A stretch of DNA of 64,000 nt from Beroe forskalii. Taxonomy: Eukaryota; Ctenophora; Nuda; Beroida; Beroidae. Positions 10,301-22,300 of this stretch are shown one piece after another. The notes under the pieces were generated by a model that was not told where the DNA came from, did not search any database, and was given only the letters and a program-made list of their open reading frames with translations. Numbering within the stretch: the stretch's first letter is position 1; the number at the start of each line of letters is the position of its first letter. The stretch covers positions 124,001 to 188,000 of the forward strand of contig WFMF01000116.1 of the NCBI GenBank assembly GCA_011033025.1. The letters are read 5' to 3'. Both the position numbers and the translations under genes were made by a program.

Positions 10301-13300
10301 CCGGGAAAATAACCTTACCTTAGACAAATTATTGTTACTAGTCGGTTCCCGTCCTACGGACGGCGAATGAGGGCAGCCGCATGAGCTATCGGCCACATGT
10401 CCCTTTGACAGTGATTTGACCATGCGAGTTTGCAGTTAAAATTACTTTTGAATGATGATTGTGCAGGAGGGGCTATTCGAAATTTCTGCGAAAAAAAAGC
10501 TTCCCACGCCCCCAACGGTAACCCAATATGGCCGACAAAATTCTCAAAACCTTCACTCATCATAAGCAACTCCATAGCAAAGGAATTTTGAAAAAATTCG
10601 AAAGTTTAATTTTTGCGGAAAAAAGGGCATGGCCTCCCACGCTCCTCAGAGTGACCCAATAATTCGGACAAAATTCTCAAAATTTTATTCATCATAAACA
10701 ACTCAATGGCGAAGGAATTTTGAAAAAATTCGAAAGTTTAATTTTGCGAAAAAAGGGCGTGGCCCCCACGCCTCAGGGTGACCCAATATTTCGGACAAAA
10801 TTCTCAAAATTTTTATTCATCATCAACAACTCAATGGCGAAAAATTTTGAAAAATTCGAAAGTTTAATTTTTATGAGAAAAAGGCGTGGCCCGCCACGCC
10901 CCTCAGGGTGACCTAAAAAATCTCTCATAATTTTTCTGATTCATTGTAAAGTTTTTGCAACACGATGAAAAAAGAATTTCGTTGCCTACTTGAAAACGAA
11001 TCGCCAGCCATAAATAAATATCAGGGCGCTGGCAAGCGCCCGCAGCCACGGAAAAAAAGACCGAGGGCATCCGAACAGGCCAGCAGTCCCGGCCCGAAGG
11101 GCCGGGACTGCTGGCCAGACATTCCAAACAAGCCGGTAGTACCAGCATGAAGTGCTAAAAATGGTTCGGTAACCGTTTATCAAGTATTGAAAAATACGTT
11201 TGCCAGCGCCTACTATATAAAAATACAGTGAATTGCGAAAATCGCGATTTTCGAGTCGCGTTTAAAGTATGTTAATGAGCTCTGTTGGATACGAAAATTT
11301 GCACAGCGATAGTTTACAACATGATCAACAATCCCTGAAAATTTCATGAAAATCGGCCGCACCGTTTTCTCACAAAAATTATCAAAAACGCTATTTTATC
11401 AAAATTAGAAGATGGACTACGACGACTCGATGATAAAAATAGTGTTTGAGTGTTCTCGAGAACCATAAAAGATAGAAACATAATCTAAACGGCATATAAA
11501 ACTTCAGAATGATGTGCGTGCATTAGGCTATATGAAATTTTAAAATGACAATTCCTTAATTGGTTAATTGGCCAATTAAATCAATTATCGCGAATAACTC
11601 AAAAAGTAAAAATGATAGCGTGTTAGTTTTAACGGCATCATTAAATTGAGTCAAAATTACGATTTATTCATTTAATATAAGTACCGGTTGCCAGCCGCTT
11701 AATTAGTTAATTGGCCAATTAAAGTAATTATCGCTTATAACTCAAAAAGTAAAAACGATAGCGTCTCAATTCTAACGGCATCACTAACTCAAGCCAAAAC
11801 TACGATTGATACGTTTAATTTAAGTACCGGTTGCCAACCGCCTAATTAGTTAATTGGCCAATTAAGGTAATTATCGCCTATAACTTTAAAAGTAAAAATG
11901 ATAGCGTCTTAATTCTAACGGCGTCATTAACTTAAGCCGAAAATACGATTGATACGTTTAATTTAAGTACCGGTTGTCAACTGCTTAATTAGTTGATTGG
12001 CCAATTAAAGTAATTATCGCCTGTAATTCAAAAAGCAAAAATGATATAGTCTCAATTCTAACGGCATCACTAACGTAAGCCGAAACTACGATTGATATGT
12101 TCAATTTAAGTACCGGTTGTCAACTGCTTAATTAGTTAATTGGCCAATTAAAGCAATTATCGCCTATAACTTTAAAAGTAAAAATGATAGCGTCTTAATT
12201 CTAACGCCATCATTAACTTACGGCAAAATAACGATTCATTCGTTTAATTTACGTACCAGTTGCCAACCGCTTAATGAGATAATCAGCCAATTAAAGTAAT
12301 TATCGCGTATAACTCACAAAGTAGATATGATAGCGACTTTATTCCAACGGCATCATTAACTAAAGCCAAAACTAAGATTTGTACGTTTAATCTAAGTACC
12401 AGTTGTACCGCTTAATTAAATAATTGGCCAATTAGAGTAATTAACTTGAATTGAATGACGTAATTTTTGCCAAAAAGAGTGATATGGATAGCCAAAAACA
12501 ATTGAAAATTGTTTGGGTTCCGCAGCCACTCCAGTTCCTAAAATTATACGACTAAAAATATTGATATGATTTTAATCGCAGCCCGTCCGTGGCGGTGTGC
12601 TTTGGTTACATGAAATAAGCAACTCACGGCCGTTTGAATCGTTCATTTCTATCATTCTTTTAAACGTGTTTTCACGTAAAAAGGCTTGAAAGCATTCTAA
12701 AATTAATCGTACGTTCATCTCTATTTGATGAGTGAAATCTCCAAATTGCAGCGAATTTGAGGTTGATTATAATTTAGAATATGAGTCCACTACGTTAATA
12801 ATGCATGATTTTAAGCCGGTAGGAGACACGACGTCACACTAATTATTATGGTTGGAGCGACAACACTGTGAAGATGTTCTACAAGAATGAAGTAGTAAGT
12901 TTTCATGTGTGTACAGTGTAATGAGCTCACACCATATGCGTTACCAAGATATTTTTGTAACCAAAGCACACCGCCACGGACGGGCTGCGATTAAAATCAT
13001 ATCAATATTTTTAGTCGTATAATTTTAGGAACTGGAGTGGCTGCGGAACCCAAACAATTTTCAATTGTTTTTGGCTATCCATATAAATATATAAATATTA
13101 ACAACACGCATTATATATAGTAAGATTATTAACACGACGTAATGACAATCTATCATGGTTTAACTTTAGTGGTGTTGAAATATGGATTTGTAAAAGGAGT
13201 TTGCTTGTAATAACATTGTACACACTAAGATTTTCTGTAGGATAATTGTGGAAACGGGCAAATAACTTCTTTTGCGTAAAGGAAACTAATTTGAGGCATC

Positions 13301-16300
13301 CAATGTCCGTTATTCAGTAAACCTACCAAGAGTTGCACGAAAATTCAAAAGTTTTTATAAGGAATTAACAGCACCAGATGCTACATTATTAAATCTAACC
13401 GGATTATAATCCTAGCCAAAGGTTTATTAAGTTAGGGCCAGATGACACAACTCTCGTGCTAGGACCATCAAATGAATCACATTACTGCATTAATTAAGGT
13501 TTGAGCTTTTTCCTCGCAGACATATTTTCTAAAATCCCATTTTCTCTTCACGAAGATTGATAGAGTCTAAAAAGTCATTCACTGCATTAATGGTCGCAGA
13601 ATTTCCTTCAACTTCTGTAGGAATTAAGTCGTTTCCACCTGAAATGCACCTTCTTCTTTTGGAGCTCCACTTCCAGACAAATCTCCCTCTGAGCCATCCA
13701 AGTTGAAGTCAGGAAGTGACCCTGGATCACCTAGATCACCATCTATCTGTGCACCATCATCATCTTCGTTTATATCAAAGTGACATGCCCGAATGTGAAA
13801 CAGGAGGGTCCTTATTGGTAACACTTCTGCATGACTGGACATCAAAATCGTCAATTAAATCGTCTGTGCCCTTCCTTTTGACAGTTTCAGTAGAATCCAA
13901 TCGTGAATCACCCAAGCTGAATCCAGGAAGTGAGCCTTCTGGATCCGACATTGCCGTTCTTGAATCTGGCCCAACTCCATTTAATGAATCTGCACCAAAT
14001 TTACCAACCAAATCGTCAGTAGCCTGCACGTCAGCTTTAGCATCATTTATGTTAGTGTCTTGAGTCAAGTTAGGGCCATCTTCTGGCAAAACATCAATTG
14101 GGTTACTCGGAATAGTTATGTTGATGTATAATGGATTGTTTTCTTTCAGCCATGTCAGAGCAGCATGAATTTTATCTACTCGGACTATCTTCTGCCAGAC
14201 TGTTCTATCTTTCTTCGGAAAAGTTGGTTGGATCAACCAAACGAGACGGTCTTTCCACTAAACAGCTCTTTCAGGGTGAGATTTATTGGAGCAGCAATAT
14301 GTAATGCAAATCCTTTCAAGCTTGACATTCTAGCATTGTATGGAATATTCGCTCCCATGGGCGACAATTTCAATACCGTCTGATAACACATAGCAAGATG
14401 TATAAACATTGATTCCAGGAGTGACAATTCAGTGATGCAGTCAGGAGAAGACCCTGTATCCATTCCATTGGCAACACTTATACACTTATACGTGGCATCT
14501 CATTTTTATTCAAACTGATTGAGCATGAACTACAGACTGTCTGTCCTATAAGATCTGGAACCATATTCTCGCCACGAGTAACTTTTCGTTCGTTAGAGTT
14601 TAGGTATTTCTTTAAATCGCCACATGCTTTATTATTCAACTTGCTCCACTTGCTGGTTATGGTGCTAGACTTATTCTTAGTGACCAACTTATCACAAGAA
14701 ATGCACGCCTTGGGTCCTGGCAGATCTTCTAGACTTTTATAGTAGTTCATGAAAGGCTTTCCATACTTTTCGAAGAGTCGTTCTCTGTTGACTTCCTCAT
14801 TAGGCCTGATCACATTAAAAACTTGACTGGGTTTTTCAGGAGGCATGTAATCGGATAACTTGATCAAATACGGGATATCTGCACAAAACAGTGCAATATC
14901 CATGTCCGCGACTATTTCGTTCATAGTTCTCAACTCATTCAGACAAGAATAGATCTTCCTGATATTTTCATAATGTGGCGCCAATTTTCGAAGAAGTACA
15001 AATTGGCTGACACAATTGTTCTCACCACTAAAACAAGCTTCTGGATGATTTCTTTTATTAGTCACCAATAAGTATGGCCACTGTTCTCTGCTAGGGCACG
15101 AGTCAAAGGTCTGTAACACAGTCCTCACATTTTTCTTATCCATAGTAAGATAGTAGTACACGTAGAAAGCAAGATCATAAATTGATCTGTATCTGTCTCT
15201 GAAGCTTCAACACAAATACTCTTATCACTTAATTAATCCTGGCTTAAAAATGCCCTTTTTAAATTTTTGTTTTGACTATTGAATTGCTTTCAAATGTCAG
15301 TCTAACTTTAAAGCTTTATGGGAATCGTAAGTTCCTGAAGACTCCTCCAGTGTAAGGTGTACACTGTACAGCAAACCACTGTATACTCCTACTACAGACT
15401 TTTAAAGTAGTAAATTAATGCCAGTTGCATTAATAAAGTAATAAAATCCCTTGTGTCAGCAGAGTTGGAGGAAGTATATAATAAATTAATCAACTTCTAT
15501 TTGACGCAAACATCATAAAGTTGCTGGTGTTATCAATTCACCGCTTTGAGGTTATGGTTGTGACATCACTCCTTAACAGCGAGCCATCCGAGCGTGGCAC
15601 ATTGCTCATCACACATCCCCAATACCTCTGATTAAACTGGAGGCAACACGAGCCTCTCATTGGTCCGAGTAGGTCACGTGATTAGTGAATCCTGGCCTAA
15701 TCATACATCACGAGCAAGCTTCACGATGTGGAGATAGTGCAGTTCCCACTTGCAACTTTTATGTCAATCAGAGAATCTGCGTGTTTACATTTTCAAAACA
15801 GAGCTCAGAAGGCAAATTATAATTCATTTCTTCATTTGAACACAATACTATTTTGTAGTACTCAATGCTTAAATAGTTTTTAAAGCTTTAACTATTACTG
15901 GAGTGAAAATATGCGTGTTATATGACAGTTGAAGAGAGTTTTATTTAGGCAGTTGATAGTTAAAACTTTTAAAAAAAGATAAAGAGGCACATTGCACAAG
16001 TGAGATCATTTACGCATAAACAGGCAGTTATTAAACAATCATTTTGGCACCGAATTCTAGAGTTTTTTGGACATATAGAAAATTTTGGACCATCTCATGG
16101 GTTACTGGACAGTTGAATGATCGTAAGAGAAGGACTTCAACAACCTCGTTTTCTGACTTTCTGGCTGCAGGATGAGATGGGATACATTGACTATGCTTTG
16201 TTAGTCAGAGAGCAGTAACACACAGTTATATCTCCCCTACAACAACATCCCTGATTAATAATCTAGTTACATGAACTCTCTCTCTCCATCTGTGAGAACT

Positions 16301-19300
16301 CACTACATGTCTACATGAATTCACTGTGTACATGCAGCTCGTAATTAATTTCCTGGCCACATGATGGGCAGATGACCAGTGAACAGCTGCTAGTGCATTG
16401 GTAGAGATGTGTCACTGTGTCATAATACGATATGAAATGAGACTGAAACTTGTTGATCATCGACTTCTATGTTTTAACCAACATGTGGACAATTATTCAA
16501 TCTTTACCTCCATAACTTTTCGACCTAAACCACTGCACAGTGTTTCTGAGGTCAAGTTAACATGGAAATTTTGAACAAAGACACACTCATAACTAGGATG
16601 GTCACGTTTTGAGCTGGTGGATGCACGGCAGACTTCGAAGCAGACTCTCAGACTACAGGATCTTAGGATCTCAGACTTGATTGAGTCTGGGAGTCAGTGT
16701 GCCTTACAAGGACCCATGTGTTCTAGTAGGCAAGCTTTAGAAGGTCCTAAGATTAGGCTCACATGTGACCGAACCACCGTGTAATTTGTGCGCTAATACC
16801 ACTGTCTGCGCGCTGCCCGCCGATTGTCTGTCCGGCACCCGTCACGCCGGCGTTCTGCCGCACACGACAACATGGACCAGGAGTAATTTTAGTCTCTAAT
16901 CAATGCAGCTGAATTACAATACTCCGGGGATATTGTGATGAACCATGATGATTTCAAACAAAGACGCATAACAAAGATCCATGATATCCTTAGGGGTAAG
17001 CCTTCTCTTAGTTCGCTTTCTTCTGTGCTCTTTATAGTCTAAAAACTTGTACTCCTCCTAATTAGAGCACTAAATTACTACCGCTCTAAATTAAACTTTG
17101 TGTGTGTGGCAGAGTCAGTGTTCTGGAAAGCTGGATGTAGAGAGGTCCTGTAAATCTACCCGAGAATTAATACTGACAGTTTTATGTTTTCAGCCAAATA
17201 TTCAACCATTTTAAATCAAAGTTAGTATGTGCAAATTATTATTTGATAATTAGCTTCCGATTATTTCGCTTTTAATACTTTAATAAGACTCACTACTTTA
17301 GTTAGTCAAACGAAAGTTCTTATCAAGCTCTTAATGAAGGCTATCCATGGGTCTCTAATCAGCAGTTTATATTTTGTTATTATATGCGAAGTTTCAATTA
17401 GATAGGATAATAAAACACATTCCCACAAATAAGCATTTCCTGTAGGCTACTTCCCGGTTATTGGATATAAAACAATCCCAGAGCATAACTCTAGGGCTAA
17501 TAATGAAGAGTAATAAATATATCATTTACAAAATCATGATATGTTTCCGATGGCAGTAGTCTAATAGTAGTGGTATAAGTAGTAGGCGTATGATATTATG
17601 AGCATTACTTCATACGAAGACAGCTCGGGAGACACTCAGACTGTTGCTGTTGTTGTACCTAGGTTCGCTAAGTCCTATAACTCACAGGAACAGGACATGC
17701 ATGCTCACTTTAATATCCTGCTATCTTAGTACAGCTCGTTTAAAGGGAGTCTTATCTAAATAATATACTGAAGAGTCAGAAGTCCTGGACTGTTCGTCAT
17801 ACAGCATGCAGTCAAGGAGCGGAGGGGAAGACAACAATATATACGTATGTAAACAGACTAATGAGTATGAGGGAACCCAGCACCAAACGTCATCCCCACA
17901 CCATTGTAAACTGTGATGATGACGTCATATTAAACCGCCTACTTAGTAAGCTGAGAAGTCTACGAGTTTACTCTTCTCCTTTTATAAGAATACTAATATA
18001 TATACGGTATATTTTGTATTTTTGGGATAATCATGTTTTATAGGAGAATATCTGGGTTTGGCAATAGAAGAAACTTACTTTCTCGAGCATGAATATTTTT
18101 AAGGCCGTGCTTAAAACGCCGGAAAATATACAATATTAGAAAATTAGGATACCTTTTGAAGAAAGAGAAACAGATAATAGACGAAGAGATCTGGTACGTT
18201 GTAAAGCAGATGTTGAAATATGGAAATGATCGATCATTGCATCTTTTCATGTAGACATCGCGAATTCGGAGTAGAATCCCGAATAGAAATGGAATAGGTA
18301 CATATTTGGACTTTCTCTCTTAAAATGCAAACTGATCCATAAACCCCTAGAGATCAGGAACTGTCTCGAACGTTAACCGTGTATAGAGACAGTTCACCCG
18401 GCCCTTCTTCCCGAAAGGGAAAAAGGACCGGTTAACCCAATACCCGGGATAATCCTTTTCAACCAAATCATACAAAGTAACTAACAACAAAAGACGACGA
18501 TAATCAAGTTTAATCAAGACAATAATGGAAGGAGAGCAGGAGGGTCCTGACATTTTGATAATCTACCACTTAACATGAAACCCGTACCACTGTTTTTAAT
18601 TACCTGATACCGAAGGCAACCCAGCTCATGCCATCAAAACTTCACTTACCTTTATGACTTTTTTGACTGACCCATGGCAATGTGGACAGAGAGAGTAAAT
18701 CTATTTTTCTGTGCTTTGGACAGAGATATAGTTGACTCAAACTGTAGTGTGCAGCAGTAAAGGCGGCTTGTCTGGCCTAACACCCGGACCCCCATTGCTC
18801 AGTGAAGTTCACCAAGCCAATGTCACTGAAATGCTGTTCCCAATAAAGCCAGAGCACCCAGTGGGTACCAGTGGCAACTTGCCGTCGCTATAAGTGGTGT
18901 CCCGTGGCCCCAGTGCTGGCAGTGCCCTTAAGGGTACTGTCCCCCTTACTTCCGAGTTTGGGGAACCTACAATACAATACAATACAATACAATAGGTACA
19001 TATTATTCCTTTCGATGAATTCATTAAAAAGTCAGTGCTACATATTGTATGGATGGGATAACATCCCAAAAAATTAAGAAAACTTTGTACCAAACCATTT
19101 TCTACCTCGCTAGTACTTTCAACTGATACGAATTCAGAAGAATCTCATCTGGTGCTCAATATTCATGAACTCTTAGAACACATCAATAGACGACAGCTTG
19201 GCGCTGCATTCTGCAAGCTCCCCAAAGAATGAACGGGATATGTTCCTCTTTCCAATTCCCATCTGTACATGTTCAGATTCAAGAATTCCACAGTCTGCGC

Positions 19301-22300
19301 TCAATAGGTGCATCGATGCTTACATGCAGAGGCAAGCTTATTACTGACATCATCAAATGTCCTGTGTACGCAGTGCCATGGAATTATCATGACAATGAAG
19401 TCACCCTATTATTATGTGTGCAGCCGTCAATAGCAGTACAGTTAGTGAACTAGCGCAGAACAATGTCAGGTCATCAGTCACTCAGTCAGCGAATTGACAA
19501 GGCAATAAAGCAACCGGGGACGTGTTAACAAGCACCTCTGACAAAGCAACAAGGTCAAAGCAACCTATCGATAGCTAACTAATGGCTTGATAATGGGAGA
19601 CCAGCATTGTTTATTATGGCTTATAATCAGTGCGCAATATAAATAGAATATATAAGGAATCTACTGTAGTGTTTAGTCAGTAAACCAAATAACCAAATAG
19701 GTCACAATAAGATTTTGTTCTATATCATTATTTTGAATCATGATTTCTTCATGTACTTTAGAGGCGTAAGACAAACTCGCAGAAAATATAAAGCACTGTT
19801 AAAATCGCTCTATACCTGTCTTGAGACTACTATATCAACTTGAAACTATATGTCAGGATGTCACCGTCTCACAATGAAGAACATCTATATTATGATCAAT
19901 TTCTGTAAAAACCACTTTTCTCTGACACCACTTCATTTTGACACCACATAGCACTTCTAACATTTAATCTGACACTATTTTACTGTGACACAATATCTTC
20001 ACGGTACATTTTGAATTTTAAAATCAAATACTCATGTTATACTCCGATACGTTTTCTGTATTCCCTAACACCTGCAATACTAAGTATCTGCAGCCAGATT
20101 CCCCTACCCCGTCCCCTGAAAAGGCTCTGTGCCCTGACTAGTGAGTAGTGACTGGCAGTATCCATCAACAGTGTCTATATCCTGCTACTCTGCTATATAG
20201 GGCAGCATTGAGATGCATAGAGGACGAGGCGAAGCAGATTTTTATACCTTCATATGCACAACATGCATCAAAATGATGGCCTATTGTTATACCTATCATA
20301 AGGTGAGCAGAACATCAGTCTGCAGAAAATGCATAATATGCATGTGAAAAGTGAGGGAACCTTACAAAATGTCAGTTCCCCTTCTCCTTCTCTCTCAACT
20401 TCTCTGCCTTCCTACACCTTCCCTAATAACAGACTGTCACATTTTGCGTGATCTCAGTCTCCCTCCCTCCTAACAGAGACGAATGATATCTGACAGCTGT
20501 GTGTGTATGTGACACTCTGTACTCTGCACAATGTTACAAACTCTCTCAATAGTTGCCTCCCTGCAAAGGCTGGCACACAAACACCCAAACAATCAGGCAT
20601 ACACACAGGTGCAGACGCAGAACATGTTATATTCCAAAGAACAAACGTTACATACATGCAGTGCCATGTAGGTTCGCAGACGCGAAACATACGAACATTA
20701 TAATATGTATCCAAGCTTTTTGCTGTTTATATATACGGTGCCCTGTACCACACACTTACATACAGTAACTCATATCGACACAAACACATAACCACAATGG
20801 TAACAGCACACAATGCGGTTGCTGGAGAAGTAGGTATAACTTCGTGTGGGAGGCATCAAGGTGAATTAATCTGTCACAACTTTATAGATCATATAGTGTG
20901 TAGCACAGTGTAGAATGCCTCATATTTGGGAGTGACATTGTGTTAATACCACAGTGCTAACAACTGTTAAATAGATACCGATAGCTTTAACAAAATACCT
21001 TAATTTGCACGGTATGATATTCCTTCGTTTTGTGTGAAGTAGGAATTATAAACACTAGCACACGCACATGGGAACACAAGTGAAGCACACTCTTCGGAAC
21101 ACATTACACTTCTAAGCACATTACACTTCCAAGCACATTACACTTCCAAGCACATGTCACTTCCAAGCACATTACACGTCTTCCAAGCACATGTCACTTC
21201 CAAGCACATTACATTTCCAAGCACATTACACTTCCAAGCACATTACACTTCCAAGCACATTACACTTCCAAGCACATTACACTTCCAAGCACATTACACT
21301 TCCAAGCACATTACACTTCCAAGCACATGGCAATTCACACAAGTGACATTCTGAAGCACACATAACACTTTGGAACACTTAACACTTCGAAGCAGAGTAC
21401 ACTTGGAAGCACATGTCACTTCACAGAACATAACACCTTGAAAAACATAACACTTTGAAGCAAAATTATTTCGAAGCACGTAACACTTAAAACTATAAAA
21501 GTTAGAAGCTTTGGCACTGGTAATTTTAAGAAATATAAATGGAATGTTAATAATTTACTGTCAGGGAAAGAGTGGAATGTGTTTGTGAAAGGAGAAAAAC
21601 GCGTTACTATAACAAGGATACATAGTACACTTCTCAGTTTTCCTAGCTGAACATAACTTCTTTATTCTGCGCAAATGGAGATTGGATAACATATTATAAT
21701 ATTATCATGCGTTATTAAACACAATGCTTTCAATAACAAGATAATCATAGTCACAAACTCTACTCACCCTCTGTCTTTTGCGGATCTTGCGTTGTTTCTG
21801 AAAGGCGTCACGGTTACATTTTACGACAAAATAAGGTTAATTAGACCTAAAATATGCAAGTTGTATATATATCATGATATATACGAAAACAAGGCATTTT
21901 TGAAAGGGATGTTTGTCCATGAGTAACGAAAATGTTATGTTTGGTAAGTTTTATAGACTTTTTATCCGGTAATTCTTAAATATTTATATGCCGTAGGTAG
22001 CTCTGAGAGAAGAAGAGCGCATTCCAGTTTCCTATTTCAATGCTTCAGGAAATTGATAAATCTATAAATAATGGCTCTAACGATAAAAGAAAGGATATCG
22101 GACAATGACTACCTCAGGCTATGATAAAACTATTGGCGGATATTTTAATCTTCAAATTTGCTGATTGTTCCTGGCAATTTCGATAGCCGTCTCTATAAAT
22201 TAAGAAGTTCATTTACCAACTGATGATGACAACTGCATTTGTGAATTTCTATGAAATGAGTAGATGATTCATTCGTCTTCACAAAATTTAAACTGATCAC

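Larger units (their letters stand above)
10338..15200 (-). mobile_element. Helitron-like element, degenerate, minus strand
   Basis: The 3' end, read on the minus strand, has a perfect hairpin (CCGTCC GTA GGACGG, 10349-10363), then GGAACCGA, then CTAG at 10341-10338, then a host T. This matches the Helitron rule of a hairpin followed by CTRR and insertion before T. The same terminus recurs in opposite orientation at 63839-63864. Upstream on the same strand lies a DUF6570 ORF, a domain found at the N-terminus of many animal Helitron proteins. I see no Rep HUH motif and no PIF1 helicase, so this copy is non-autonomous. The 5' end (TC) is not located; 15200 is only the limit of the ORF. A satellite array and a MITE sit inside. 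Confidence 0.78.

Noticed and set aside
10480..12440. CRISPR-like array
   Set aside because: The units are contiguous tandem repeats without unique spacers, in an animal genome and inside a Helitron.
13624..15161. Host zinc-finger gene on the minus strand
   Set aside because: The motif order matches DUF6570 of Helitron proteins, and a Helitron terminus lies on the same strand downstream.
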